DNA of 64,000 nucleotides from Flagellimonas nanhaiensis (GCF_003382275.1 NZ_QTJX01000001.1:186001-250000); one strand, 5' to 3'. Numbered from the stretch's first letter, positions 42,530 to 52,352 are shown. Notes: generated from the letters alone by a model not told the origin. Numbers and translations are program-made.

Positions 42530-44017
42530 ATGGTAAACAATTTTGACTGGTTTCTGAAATGGGCCACCTACACACCACAAAAAGTGGCTGTAAAAGATGC
42601 TGCCACAGGGAAGGAACTTACCTACGGACAGCTTAACAGTGCATCCAATGGTATAGCAAAATACCTGAGGGACAAATATGGGTTGGAAAAAGGGGACCGT
42701 GTCGGAATCATTGCAGAAAATGACCTTACCCAGGTATTGTTGTTCGGAGCGGCCCAAAAGATGGGATTGGTCCTGGTGCCCATAAATTATCGTTTGGCAC
42801 CTGAAGAAGTAGAGTATATGCTGGGTGATGCAGAATGTCATCTGGTACTTTATGGCGAGACCTCTTACGATGTGCATCAAATAAAGCATAAGGCCACCTA
42901 TGAACCCATTGCTCCGTTTATCCATTTTATAGATGATGAGGCCCCGTTGTATTCGGAACAGTTGGATGAGGACGATGCAATATTTATTCTTTATACCAGT
43001 GGCACTACGGGATTTCCAAAAGGAACCTTGTATACCCACAAAATGCTTTTTTGGAACAGTGTGAACACCGCGTTGAGTTTGATTATTAGCAGCAATACCC
43101 GGACTCTTAATTGCATGCCCCTTTTTCATACCGGGGGATGGAATGTGTTGTTGACCCCGGTACTTCATCATGGAGGGACCATAATTTTGTTCCGAAAGTT
43201 TGATGCAGCTACAGTTCTGGATGCTATAGTTGAGGAAAAATTGGACTTGTTCATGGCTGTTCCTACCATGTTGAAGATGATGGCGGAACTGCCACAGTTT
43301 GAAAATACGGACATAAGTTTTCTCAACTACATTATTGTTGGAGGAGAAAGTATGCCCATTGGACTGATCAAAAAATTTCACAAAAAAGGAGTTCCCATTA
43401 GACAGGGGTATGGTCTTACCGAAGCGGGTCCAAATCTAACATCCCTACATCAAAGCGAGGCAGAACGGAAACAAGGCTCCATTGGTAAGCCCAACTTTTA
43501 TGTAGAGATAAAAATCGTAAATGAAGAGGGGAAGGAAGCAGAATCCAATGAATCTGGCGAACTATGGATTGGTGGACCAAACGTTACCCCTGGGTATTGG
43601 AAAAATGCTGAAGCCACCTATGAGGCCAAACACGAAGGTTGGCTTAAAACCGGGGATGTGGCCAAAATGGATGAAGATGGATTTCTTTACATAGTTGATA
43701 GAAAGAAACACATGTACATCAGTGGGGGAGAAAATGTGTACCCAGTTGAGGTTGAAAGGGTCCTGCTGCAACATGAAAAGATAAAAGAGGCTGTTGTGTT
43801 TGGAGTTCCTCATGAAAAATGGGGAGAATGCGGAGTGGCGCTATTGGTCGTTAATGATACAGTAACCCAAGCTGAAATACTAGAGTATTGCCGACTTAAA
43901 CTCGCAAAATTCAAGATTCCTTCGGAAATTCATTTTATAGAATCAATTCCAAAGAATGATACTGGGAAAATCAATCGGAAAAAACTGAAATCCGATTTTA
44001 TGGCGAAAGTACATTAG
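42530..44017 (+). CDS. Acyl-CoA synthetase (AMP-forming)
   Basis: 495 residues, full ANL-superfamily enzyme. The P-loop YTSGTTGFPKGTLYTH (near 150), GYGLTEAGP, the Asp motif LKTGDVAKMDEDGFLYIVDR, the hinge KHMYISGGENVYPVEVE and the final PKNDTGKINRKKL with catalytic Lys are present. It activates a carboxylic acid to acyl-AMP and then acyl-CoA in the cytoplasm. The substrate is unknown; the linked transporter and KAS III-like gene suggest a medium-length or aromatic acid. Last gene of the operon. Confidence 0.92.
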   Translation: MVNNFDWFLKWATYTPQKVAVKDAATGKELTYGQLNSASNGIAKYLRDKYGLEKGDRVGIIAENDLTQVLLFGAAQKMGLVLVPINYRLAPEEVEYMLGDAECHLVLYGETSYDVHQIKHKATYEPIAPFIHFIDDEAPLYSEQLDEDDAIFILYTSGTTGFPKGTLYTHKMLFWNSVNTALSLIISSNTRTLNCMPLFHTGGWNVLLTPVLHHGGTIILFRKFDAATVLDAIVEEKLDLFMAVPTMLKMMAELPQFENTDISFLNYIIVGGESMPIGLIKKFHKKGVPIRQGYGLTEAGPNLTSLHQSEAERKQGSIGKPNFYVEIKIVNEEGKEAESNESGELWIGGPNVTPGYWKNAEATYEAKHEGWLKTGDVAKMDEDGFLYIVDRKKHMYISGGENVYPVEVERVLLQHEKIKEAVVFGVPHEKWGECGVALLVVNDTVTQAEILEYCRLKLAKFKIPSEIHFIESIPKNDTGKINRKKLKSDFMAKVH

Positions 44018-44028
44018 ATCCGTTCAGC

Positions 44029-44847
44029 TCATAATGAGTTGACTGCCTTTCTCAAAGTGACCAAATCCGTAAGTAATTTTTCCAGAAGAGCAAGGTCAAG
44101 CATGTTGGCTCCATCGCTTTTGGCATTGGCTGGGTCAAAATGTGTTTCCATAAAAAGTCCATCAACACCTGCAGCTATTCCAGCTCGTGCCATGGTACCA
44201 ATCAATGCTGGACGACCTCCTGTCACTCCTGAGCTTTGGTTGGGCTGTTGCAAAGAATGGGTCACATCCAAGACCACAGGAGCATATTGTTTCATTGTGG
44301 GGATTCCCCTAAAGTCCACGATCATGTCCTGATATCCGAACATGGTGCCTCGATCTGTTATCCAGGCATTGTCATTTCCAGAATCTGTAACTTTTCTAAC
44401 GGCATGCTGCATGCTCTCCGGGCTCATAAATTGTCCCTTTTTAAGATTGACTACCTTGCCTGTTTTGGCAGCTGCCACCACCAAATCGGTTTGTCGCACC
44501 AAAAAAGCAGGTATTTGCAAAACGTCAACGTATTCAGCAGCCATTTCGGCATCAGTTACTTCATGAATGTCTGTGACCGTTGGAACTTTAAAAGTTTCAG
44601 AGACCTTTTTCAATATTTTCAGTGCTTTTTCATCACCAATACCCGTGAAGGAATCTATTCTACTACGGTTGGCCTTTTTAAAACTACCCTTGAACACATA
44701 GGGAATCTGAAGTTTATCGGTAATGGAAACAACTTTTTCGGCAATTTTCATTGCCATTTCCTCGCCCTCTATGGCGCAAGGACCGGCAAGAAGAAAAAAG
44801 TTGTTGCTATCTGTATGTTTTATATGTGGAATTACGTCTAATTGCAT
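44029..44847 (-). CDS. kdsA: 3-deoxy-8-phosphooctulonate synthase
   Basis: 272 residues, family length. It condenses phosphoenolpyruvate with arabinose 5-phosphate to Kdo-8-phosphate for lipopolysaccharide. Motifs: LAGPCAIEGEEMAMKIAEKV (Cys24), FKGSFKKANRSR, TDIHE, RQTDLVVAAAKTG, GTMFGYQDMIVDFRGIP and METHFDPANAKSDG. The Cys in AGPC, plus His and Asp in the last motif, mark the metal-dependent class. A -7 box lies 16 bases upstream of the start. It converges on the ligase gene. Confidence 0.95.
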   Translation of the reverse strand: MQLDVIPHIKHTDSNNFFLLAGPCAIEGEEMAMKIAEKVVSITDKLQIPYVFKGSFKKANRSRIDSFTGIGDEKALKILKKVSETFKVPTVTDIHEVTDAEMAAEYVDVLQIPAFLVRQTDLVVAAAKTGKVVNLKKGQFMSPESMQHAVRKVTDSGNDNAWITDRGTMFGYQDMIVDFRGIPTMKQYAPVVLDVTHSLQQPNQSSGVTGGRPALIGTMARAGIAAGVDGLFMETHFDPANAKSDGANMLDLALLEKLLTDLVTLRKAVNSL

Positions 44848-44863
44848 CAGTCTCCTTTTTTGG

Positions 44864-44871
44864 CAAAAATA
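44864..44871 (-). promoter_or_regulatory. Bacteroidota -7 box of kdsA
   Basis: On the minus strand TATTTTTG matches TANNTTTG and lies 16 bases upstream of the kdsA ATG. No good -33 box is seen. Confidence 0.5.
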
Positions 44872-44917
44872 CTATTTTGAAAAAGGATATGTTATACTAA
44901 TACCCAATTAACCTACT

Positions 44918-45475
44918 ATGCGAAAAATTTTAATAGGCTCATTGCTACTGTGCAACATTGTTGCGTATGCCCAATTTGGAAAGAACTGTGAGATTCGTCA
45001 AATGAAGTTGAATGTATTCAACCCTGGTTTGGAATACGAAATGGGCCTTGGAGTAAACAGCACCCTGGACGTAAGGGTGGCTTGGCAGGTGGCCCTGGAG
45101 CCGGCAAGCACCACACCCTTGGAAGATTATGATTTTTTTCCTGCGATTACAGTCCAGAATAGATACTATCACAATTTCAATGGTCGGCATAGACGTGGAA
45201 GGTCCATTTATGGGAATTCAGGCAATTACTTGGCGCCTAGTGTTGCCCTGTTCTCTCCCGGAGAGAGGGTTGTTCAGGACCAATTAGTGGATGGTGTGCA
45301 CGGTTATGGAGGTCTGGTGTATGGAGTACAGCGTAGTTACAATTCTGGGTTAAGCTTTTCTATTGATGCTGGTGCTGGATATTATGTCGGTCCCTTTAAA
45401 GGGGGAGTTCATCCCGTTGTGAACCTGAGTTTGGGTTGGATAATCAGCGAAAAACGTTGGTGTGTTGGACGCTGA
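44918..45475 (+). CDS. Small outer-membrane protein, paralogue of the 49,915 gene
   Basis: 185 residues with a signal peptide (MRKILIGSLLLCNIVAYAQ). Alternating strands and the segments RYYHNFNGRHRRGRSIYGNS, GNYLAPSVALF, GGLVYGVQRSY and a final strand region suggest an eight-strand barrel. Residues 60-160 match the 180-residue protein at 49,915 (RHYYNFQRRLEKGKNISRNT, GNYIAPMLAV, GGIGAVYGLQRT). Role unknown. It is convergent with the LytTR regulator gene. Confidence 0.6.
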   Translation: MRKILIGSLLLCNIVAYAQFGKNCEIRQMKLNVFNPGLEYEMGLGVNSTLDVRVAWQVALEPASTTPLEDYDFFPAITVQNRYYHNFNGRHRRGRSIYGNSGNYLAPSVALFSPGERVVQDQLVDGVHGYGGLVYGVQRSYNSGLSFSIDAGAGYYVGPFKGGVHPVVNLSLGWIISEKRWCVGR

Positions 45476-45487
45476 TTGCATATTGAA

Positions 45488-46210
45488 TTAAAGCATTATT
45501 CGTTTTATGGCATCCATGTATCCTCTGCTTACCCTCACTACGTCACCATTTTCCATGGTCACATCATAGCTTTTGCCATATTTGTTGAGTTCTTTAACTC
45601 TGTCCATGTTCACCATAGATGAGCGATGAACCCTTAAAAAAATCTGGGGATTGAGTTTTTTCTCAAGGTCGGATATTCCAAAATTGCTGAGGTAGACCTG
45701 ATCTTTTGTATGAATCTTGGAATAGTCGCCATAAGCCTCGATCCAAATAATCTCCTCGCATTTGATGGTTATCAGTTTTTTGTTGAAATGAACCAGCACC
45801 CGGGCAGGATAAGAAGCTTCCTCCATAAACACACTACGTGCCAGTGCTTCTATTTTAATATTGCTGGAATTGAGCTTTTCTATGGCTACTTTAAAACGTT
45901 CCTTGGTATAGGGCTTTAGAAGGTAATCAACCGCGTGTACCTCAAAAGCTTTTAAGGCATATTCGTCAAAAGCGGTGGAGAAAATAATTTTTGGAATCTC
46001 GTCCAAATGGTTCAATACTTCAAAACCGGTTTTTCCAGGCATTTGGATGTCCAAAAAGACAAGGTCCGGCTTAAATCTGTTTATCTCGTTTATGGCGTCC
46101 ACACCATTGTTCACCTCTGCGATCAAAACCAACTCTGGGTAGTCCTCTAGATATTCTTTTATCAATGTCCTTCCGGCCTTCTCGTCATCCGCAATCAAAA
46201 CTTTTTTCAT
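45488..46210 (-). CDS. LytTR-type response regulator
   Basis: 240 residues: a receiver domain (phospho-acceptor Asp54 in DLVFLDIQMPGKTGFEVL, STAFDEYALKAFEVHAVDYL, KPYTKERF) and a C-terminal LytTR DNA-binding domain (about 135-238, IIWIEAYGDYSKIHTKDQVY, FLRVHRSSMVNMDRV). It overlaps the kinase gene by four bases, so the pair forms one two-component system of the LytS/AlgR kind. Targets are unknown; the neighbouring barrel genes are candidates. Confidence 0.93.
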   Translation of the reverse strand: MKKVLIADDEKAGRTLIKEYLEDYPELVLIAEVNNGVDAINEINRFKPDLVFLDIQMPGKTGFEVLNHLDEIPKIIFSTAFDEYALKAFEVHAVDYLLKPYTKERFKVAIEKLNSSNIKIEALARSVFMEEASYPARVLVHFNKKLITIKCEEIIWIEAYGDYSKIHTKDQVYLSNFGISDLEKKLNPQIFLRVHRSSMVNMDRVKELNKYGKSYDVTMENGDVVRVSRGYMDAIKRIML

Positions 46211-47265
46211 AGGGCAAAACGTATTTTTAGCCCTTGAGGCTGGTTGTCCAAGACTTCTATTTGAGATTGATACATTTTCTTGAGACGTAGTCGTGTATTG
46301 GTAAGTCCAACACCTTTGTTAAAAATACTTTCCTTGTTTTTTACTCCAATACCGGTATCGGCTATTTCAAATCGCAGTTTTTCGGCCTCTTTGAAAATGG
46401 TAATGGATATTTCACCACCCTCCATTGCGTTGGAAATACCATGTTTTACCGAATTCTCCACTAAAGGTTGTAATAGCATAGGGGGGATTTTCTCTGCGTA
46501 GAGTTCTTGGGACACATTTATTTTGACTTTTAAGCGTTCTTCAAACCTTGCTTTTTCAAGTTCAAGGTATTTTTTTACGAAATCCAACTCTTCTTTCAGA
46601 CTAACCAATTCTTCTTTGCTGGCTTTTAACTGATATCGGAACAAATCTGCCAAGGTGGCTATAAGTCGTCTAGTTTCTTCTTGTTTTGCTGGCACCGATG
46701 CATTGATCGTATTGAAAACATTATATAGGAAATGAGGATTAAGCTGAGCTTTGATGGCAGCAAGTTCGCTTTTAAGAGCGGCTTGTTTTAACTCTCCTTC
46801 AAGTTTCAGTTTTTTTTGATTTTCCCTATAATGCTCGTATGCATGAAAAATGCCGAATTGTATTAAATAAAAGAGGGCAGGAATGTATAAATCCCATACC
46901 TGTCCAGAGCCTTCAAGATGGAACCAGCCCAAGGATTCACAAACATCATAGTATACAATACGGGAGGTATAGATGAACACGGGGAGGATAAAGGCATGGA
47001 GTATCAGTCTTTTCCATAGTTTCTGGTGTTTAAGTTTTACAAATATCAACCACCAAATAGGAATGGTGAACAAAAGAAATATGCCATACTGTAGCCCTCC
47101 GCCATCAATAAATGCCCTAACGCCCAGCAAGGTGATGTTTTCGTTGGAAAAATCAGAGGAGCTCAACCAGACCGTAAGATGATAGAAGAAAGCCGATACA
47201 ATATAAAACGATAGCACTAAAAGAAGTTCCTTCACTTTAATGCCCCAAATAACCTTTTTGTCCAT
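46207..47265 (-). CDS. LytS-like sensor histidine kinase (His_kinase/PF06580 type)
   Basis: I chose the ATG at 47,265 (352 residues) because upstream codons add a poorly conserved leader; an in-frame start at 47,391 is also open. Four membrane helices (e.g. ELLLVLSFYIVSAFFYH, FLLFTIPIWWLIFVKL) are followed by a coiled coil, the phospho-acceptor region LAAIKAQLNPHFLYNVFNTI and an HATPase domain (VENSVKHGISNA, IADTGIGVKN, GVGLTNTRLRLKKMY). The signal is probably sensed within or near the inner membrane. Confidence 0.9.
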   Translation of the reverse strand: MDKKVIWGIKVKELLLVLSFYIVSAFFYHLTVWLSSSDFSNENITLLGVRAFIDGGGLQYGIFLLFTIPIWWLIFVKLKHQKLWKRLILHAFILPVFIYTSRIVYYDVCESLGWFHLEGSGQVWDLYIPALFYLIQFGIFHAYEHYRENQKKLKLEGELKQAALKSELAAIKAQLNPHFLYNVFNTINASVPAKQEETRRLIATLADLFRYQLKASKEELVSLKEELDFVKKYLELEKARFEERLKVKINVSQELYAEKIPPMLLQPLVENSVKHGISNAMEGGEISITIFKEAEKLRFEIADTGIGVKNKESIFNKGVGLTNTRLRLKKMYQSQIEVLDNQPQGLKIRFAL

Positions 47266-47452
47266 AAATAATAGTTCTACCGGTAATGTACTCCTTATTG
47301 GATATGCTCTAAAATACATAAAGTTGAATTGACCTATATGCCGACGAATGGACCGGGCAATTGAGCAGTCCATGGGCCAACTCATCGACATTCTCTTTTA
47401 AAAAGGTAACCAAAGTCAAAATTTTGAGTATTCAATATTTAAAACCATAAAC

Positions 47453-49852
47453 ATGAAAAAACTAGCTGTACTACCTCTTTTACTTTTGGGACTATTTGCT
47501 TCTGCGCAGGATATTAGGGGAACATTAACTACTTCCACTGGAGAACCAATCCCATTTGCGGCAATAGCTCTCAACAGTCCATTGGATTCTACTTTGGTGA
47601 AAGCCACTATAAGTGGAGAAGAGGGCGGGTTTGTTCTCAGTGGAATCATGCCCAGTGAATACCTATTGAAAATAACAGCCCTTGGTTTAAGCGACATCCA
47701 AAGAAAAATTAATTACAGGGGAGGAGAACGCAATTTGGGAACACTTGTTATGATGGAGAATGCCCAGAGCTTGGAAGAAGTTACCGTTGTTGCGGATAAA
47801 CCTATGGTTCAGGTTTTGGCGGATAAAACTGTTTTTAATGTGGAAAATACCATCAATGCAACGGGAACAAGTGCTTTTGAGCTATTGAGAAAGGCTCCTG
47901 GGGTCATTGTGGACAATAATGGAGGAATCATCGTAGAAGGGAAGACTGGGGTACAAATTTTCATCGATGGCAAGCTATCGGTGCTTCAGGGTGAAGATCT
48001 GATCAATTATTTGGAAAGTCTTCAGGCCACCGATATTGAAGCTGTGGAAATCATTACGCAACCGTCTTCTAAATATGATGCAGCTGGAAATGCGGGGATC
48101 ATAAACATCAAACTAAAAAAGGATAAAAGTCTTGGCACCAACGGTACATATACCTCTGGTATGACCAATGGCGATTTTGCCAGATTTAATTCGAGCTTAA
48201 ACTTCAACAATAGGGGTAAAAAGGGAAATTTTTATGGTACCTATAGCAATCGGTTTGGCAAAAACACAGGTTTTATCAATTTGTTCCGAACGCAGTCCGG
48301 CACCCAGTTTGATGCCGAGACCAACAGCGTCTACGACAGGAACAGCAACAATCTTAAATTGGGTTACGATTATTATCTGAATGACAAACACACCATTGGG
48401 GCTATATTCAATGGAAATTTCAACAATGGTTTCAATACAAACAATACCAGAACCCCCATTAGGCCTGTTGAAGTTCAGCAAGTGGATAGTGTGCTGGTAG
48501 CTCTGAATCAAACCGACAATACCTCTTACAATATCAACGCCAACCTAAACTACAGATATGCCGACACCTTGGGCTACAGCATAAACTTGGATTTGGATTT
48601 TGGCAAATACAACAGTGATAGAAATGCCTTTCAACCCAATACCTATTTCAATGGGGATGAATCCCAAGTGCTCACGGAGCGTATCACCTTTCAACAAACG
48701 CCTATCGATATTAGCATAGCTACAGTTAAAGCTGATTACGAACAAAACTTCTTAAAGGGAAAATTGGGACTTGGTGTCAAATTTGCCTATGTGAATACGG
48801 ATAACACCTTTGATTTCTTCAACCAAATTGGAGGTGCTAACGTGCTGGATGCAACCCAAAGCAATCAATTTGAATATAAGGAAAACGTCAATGCTGCTTA
48901 CTTTAATTACAATCGGAAATGGGGCAAATGGAACCTGCAAATGGGTTTGCGAATGGAAAATACCATTTCGGACGGAAAGTTGGAAAGTGCACAGGAGAAT
49001 GAAAATGAACGCGTAGAGCGAAATTACACCGATTTCTTCCCTTCGGGCGGATTGACCTACCAATTGAACCAAAAGAACCAGTTTGCCTTAACCTACAGCA
49101 AAAGAATACAACGACCCAACTATCAGTCACTTAATCCGTTTGAATATAAATTTGATGAGCTATCTTTTGGAAAGGGGAATCCATTTTTACAGCCGCAGTA
49201 TACGGACAACATCAAACTTTCCCACACCTTCAATTATCGGTTGACCACTTCCTTGAGTTATTCGTACATCTCGGACTTTTTTGCAAGGGTCACCGTTGCA
49301 GAAGGGGAAAGTGCCAGTTTTTTGACCACTTTAAATGTCGCTGATCAGGAGGTCATCAATTTGGGGATTTCGTACCCTAAAAAGATATACGAATGGTGGA
49401 ATCTATATTTCAGTCTTAACGCCTATATCAGTGATTACAAACCCACAAGCCCGGAGTTCTTAGCTATAAAACAGGAAACCTTGAGCTTTTATGCACAAAA
49501 CACGTTTACCATTTCCAAAGATTTTAAAATGGAAGTTTCGGGTTGGTATAGTTCGCCTTCTATTTGGGGAGGAACCTATGCCACACAATCCTTGGGGTCT
49601 CTAAATGTTGCATTTCAGAAAAAGTTTTTCAGTAACAAAGTCACAGGTAGACTGGCATTCAATGATATTCTGTATACCGTGCCATGGAGGGGAACCACAC
49701 AATTTGGCGATTTGTTCATCGATGGGACGGGAGGAAGCGATTCACGACAGGTAGCATTTAGTTTTACATACGATTTTGGGCGAAATGAAATCAAAAAAGC
49801 AAGAAAAAGGAAGACTGGATTGGAAGATGAAAACAAACGTATTGGAAATTAA
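47453..49852 (+). CDS. TonB-linked outer-membrane barrel protein (OMP_b-brl family)
   Basis: 799 residues: signal peptide, carboxypeptidase-like regulatory domain (about 20-100, IRGTLTTSTGEPIPFAAIAL), plug-like domain (about 115-210, FELLRKAPGVIVDNNGGIIV, GVQIFIDGKLSVLQGEDL) and a long barrel of the outer-membrane beta-barrel family type (INLDLDFGKYNSDRN, SYSYISDFFARVTVAE). The last residues are basic (KKARKRKTGLEDENKR), unlike classical receptors that end in an aromatic residue. It is divergent from the LytS kinase gene, which may regulate it. Confidence 0.85.
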   Translation: MKKLAVLPLLLLGLFASAQDIRGTLTTSTGEPIPFAAIALNSPLDSTLVKATISGEEGGFVLSGIMPSEYLLKITALGLSDIQRKINYRGGERNLGTLVMMENAQSLEEVTVVADKPMVQVLADKTVFNVENTINATGTSAFELLRKAPGVIVDNNGGIIVEGKTGVQIFIDGKLSVLQGEDLINYLESLQATDIEAVEIITQPSSKYDAAGNAGIINIKLKKDKSLGTNGTYTSGMTNGDFARFNSSLNFNNRGKKGNFYGTYSNRFGKNTGFINLFRTQSGTQFDAETNSVYDRNSNNLKLGYDYYLNDKHTIGAIFNGNFNNGFNTNNTRTPIRPVEVQQVDSVLVALNQTDNTSYNINANLNYRYADTLGYSINLDLDFGKYNSDRNAFQPNTYFNGDESQVLTERITFQQTPIDISIATVKADYEQNFLKGKLGLGVKFAYVNTDNTFDFFNQIGGANVLDATQSNQFEYKENVNAAYFNYNRKWGKWNLQMGLRMENTISDGKLESAQENENERVERNYTDFFPSGGLTYQLNQKNQFALTYSKRIQRPNYQSLNPFEYKFDELSFGKGNPFLQPQYTDNIKLSHTFNYRLTTSLSYSYISDFFARVTVAEGESASFLTTLNVADQEVINLGISYPKKIYEWWNLYFSLNAYISDYKPTSPEFLAIKQETLSFYAQNTFTISKDFKMEVSGWYSSPSIWGGTYATQSLGSLNVAFQKKFFSNKVTGRLAFNDILYTVPWRGTTQFGDLFIDGTGGSDSRQVAFSFTYDFGRNEIKKARKRKTGLEDENKRIGN

Positions 49853-49914
49853 GGGTTTAGATTTTTGGTTTGATTTTTGATTCAGAGATCGGCATAACCA
49901 AAAATTAAACTCGC

Positions 49915-50457
49915 ATGAAGGTTTCCACATTCTTTTTATTTTTTCTTTTAGTTGCAAATTGGAGTTTTTCACAATCCAACGGTAAAGTTGAAGATCATCA
50001 ATTAACGCTCAATTTTTTACTGCCGGGAGTGGTATATGAGCATGGAATTTCCAATAACTCGACTATTACAGCTGAAGCAACTATTGGTTTGGCTTACAGG
50101 GATTCAGATTTTTTTGATTCCGGTTTTGGTATTTATCCTATTGGCAAAGTACAGTATCGACATTACTACAATTTTCAGAGAAGATTGGAGAAAGGAAAAA
50201 ACATTTCCAGGAATACAGGAAACTACATTGCACCTATGTTGGCAGTTCAAGGGGGTAAAGCCGTTGTTGGGGATTTGGACTATGCTTCGGATTATTTTGG
50301 AGGAATAGGAGCTGTTTATGGCTTGCAAAGAACTGGTCGTAAAGGCCTTAGTTTTAGGTTTGAAGTAGGTCCAGCTTATTTCTTTGATGAATTAGACAAT
50401 GATTTTGGTTTGTTTATGGCACTTAAACTAGGGTGGGTGGTCAATAAAAAGAAATAA
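49915..50457 (+). CDS. Small outer-membrane protein, paralogue of the 44,918 gene
   Basis: 180 residues with signal peptide MKVSTFFLFFLLVANWSFSQ. It shows the same order of motifs as the 44,918 gene: LTLNFLLPGVVYEHGISNNS, YYNFQRRLEKGKNISRNTGN, GGIGAVYGLQRTGRKG and a barrel-like end (GLFMALKLGWVVNKKK). The two copies flank the LytS/LytTR and barrel genes. Function unknown. Confidence 0.6.
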   Translation: MKVSTFFLFFLLVANWSFSQSNGKVEDHQLTLNFLLPGVVYEHGISNNSTITAEATIGLAYRDSDFFDSGFGIYPIGKVQYRHYYNFQRRLEKGKNISRNTGNYIAPMLAVQGGKAVVGDLDYASDYFGGIGAVYGLQRTGRKGLSFRFEVGPAYFFDELDNDFGLFMALKLGWVVNKKK

Positions 50458-50525
50458 AAGCAAAATACTCAAAATCAATAAGATAAAAATAACACAGGCG
50501 TGGTCGTCCAAGAAAAAAATAGCAG

Positions 50526-50533
50526 TATCTTTG
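50526..50533 (+). promoter_or_regulatory. Bacteroidota -7 box of typA
   Basis: TATCTTTG matches TANNTTTG exactly, 19 bases before the typA ATG, and is followed by CGGGC. The -33 region is not obvious. Confidence 0.55.
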
Positions 50534-50552
50534 CGGGCTTAAAAATCAGGTT

Positions 50553-52352
50553 ATGTCCAAAATCAAGAATATTGCAATCATCGCCCACGTAGACCACGGC
50601 AAGACCACTCTAGTGGATAAGATCATGTATCACTGCCGTTTGTTCCGTGAAAATGAGAACAAGGGAGAGCTAATTCTGGACAATAATGATTTGGAACGGG
50701 AACGGGGAATCACCATTGTTTCCAAAAACGTTTCCGTGGTGTACAAGGACACTAAAATCAATATAATTGATACTCCTGGTCACGCCGATTTTGGAGGTGA
50801 AGTAGAGCGTGTTCTCAATATGGCAGATGGTGTTCTTTTGTTGGTTGATGCCTTTGAAGGACCTATGCCCCAAACCCGATTTGTATTGCAAAAGGCCATT
50901 GATTTAGGTTTAAAACCTTGTGTGGTCATCAATAAGGTGGATAAGGAAAACTGTACTCCAGAAGAAGTGCATGAAAAAGTCTTTGACCTTATGTTTGAGT
51001 TGGGGGCCGAAGAATGGCAGTTGGACTTTCCAACGGTTTACGGTTCGGCAAAGCATAACTGGATGAGCGAAGATTGGCAAAAGCCCACCGAAAATATTGA
51101 ACCCCTTTTGGATATGGTGGTTGAGCATATACCGGAGTTTAAGCCCGAGCAAGGGTCAACACAAATGCTGATTACATCTTTGGATTTTTCTTCCTTCACC
51201 GGACGGATTGCCATTGGAAGATTGCAGCGGGGAACACTTAGAGTGAACCAGCAGATTTCTTTGGTAAAACGAGATGGAGGCATTGTGAAGACCAAAGTGA
51301 AGGAACTATTTACCTTTGAAGGTCTTGGTCGTCAGAAAGTGGATGAAGTGGTTGCAGGGGATATTTGTGCCATTGTTGGTATGGAAGGTTTTGATATTGG
51401 TGATACCGTGGCCGACTTTGAAAATCCCGAAAAATTGAAGACCATAGCCATTGACGAACCTACAATGAGCATGTTGTTCACTATTAACGACAGTCCATTT
51501 TTTGGGAAAGATGGCAAGTTTGTTACCTCCAGGCATATAAAGGAACGATTGGAAAAAGAGCTGGAAAAGAACCTTGCACTTCGTGTTGAAGAAACCGATA
51601 GCGCGGATAAGTTCATGGTCTTTGGTAGAGGGGTACTACACCTTTCTGTTTTGATCGAGACTATGCGACGTGAGGGATATGAGCTTCAAATTGGGCAACC
51701 TCAAGTTATCATCAAGGAAATTGATGGTGTCAAGTGTGAGCCAGTGGAGCACTTGACCATTGACCTTCCTGAAGAAGTATCTGGAAAAGCGGTTGAAATG
51801 GTTTCCATTAGGAAAGGGGAGATGACCAGTATGGAGGCCAAAGGTTCTCGAATGATCTGTGAGTTTATAATTCCATCAAGAGGAATCATCGGTCTAAGAA
51901 ACCAATTGCTTACCGCAACAGCTGGGGAGGCCATTATGGCGCATAGATTTTTAGAATACCAACCCCTAAAAGGGGAAATTGCCCAAAGACAAAATGGGTC
52001 TTTGGTGTCCATGGAAAATGGAACCGCAATTCCTTACTCAATAGATAAATTACAGGAAAGAGGTAAATTCTTTATTGATCCAGGAGAGGATATTTATGAG
52101 GGGCAGGTCATTGGAGAAAACTCCAGAGGAGATGACATGACCATCAATGTCACAAAGACAAAAAAATTATCAAACGTACGTTCAGCAGGAGCGGATGACA
52201 AGGCCAAGATCGTACCGGCAATCAAGTTTTCTTTGGAAGAGGCATTGGAGTATATTCAGAAGGATGAGTACGTGGAGGTTACTCCTAATTACCTTAGACT
52301 TAGAAAAATCTTCCTAAAGGAAGTGGACAGAAAACGAAATAAGATAGACTAG
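50553..52352 (+). CDS. typA: Ribosome-associated GTPase TypA/BipA
   Basis: 599 residues, normal length. The GTPase motifs are intact: AHVDHGKTTLVDK (G1), RERGITI (G2), DTPGHADFGGEVERV (G3), NKVDKEN (G4), and the TypA-specific C-terminal part (PSRGIIGLRNQLLTATAGEA, MAHRFLEYQPLKG). TypA binds the ribosome, aids large-subunit assembly and is needed for growth in cold or stress. Its stop overlaps the convergent glucokinase stop by four bases. Confidence 0.97.
   Translation: MSKIKNIAIIAHVDHGKTTLVDKIMYHCRLFRENENKGELILDNNDLERERGITIVSKNVSVVYKDTKINIIDTPGHADFGGEVERVLNMADGVLLLVDAFEGPMPQTRFVLQKAIDLGLKPCVVINKVDKENCTPEEVHEKVFDLMFELGAEEWQLDFPTVYGSAKHNWMSEDWQKPTENIEPLLDMVVEHIPEFKPEQGSTQMLITSLDFSSFTGRIAIGRLQRGTLRVNQQISLVKRDGGIVKTKVKELFTFEGLGRQKVDEVVAGDICAIVGMEGFDIGDTVADFENPEKLKTIAIDEPTMSMLFTINDSPFFGKDGKFVTSRHIKERLEKELEKNLALRVEETDSADKFMVFGRGVLHLSVLIETMRREGYELQIGQPQVIIKEIDGVKCEPVEHLTIDLPEEVSGKAVEMVSIRKGEMTSMEAKGSRMICEFIIPSRGIIGLRNQLLTATAGEAIMAHRFLEYQPLKGEIAQRQNGSLVSMENGTAIPYSIDKLQERGKFFIDPGEDIYEGQVIGENSRGDDMTINVTKTKKLSNVRSAGADDKAKIVPAIKFSLEEALEYIQKDEYVEVTPNYLRLRKIFLKEVDRKRNKID

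Noticed and set aside
42476..43381. 301-residue open frame on the minus strand opposite the acyl-CoA ligase
   Set aside because: It lies wholly antisense to a gene with complete family motifs and has no domain, signal or start context of its own.
44029..44847. DAHP synthase instead of KdsA
   Set aside because: Length, the KANRSR segment and the overall order of motifs match the Kdo-8-phosphate enzyme.
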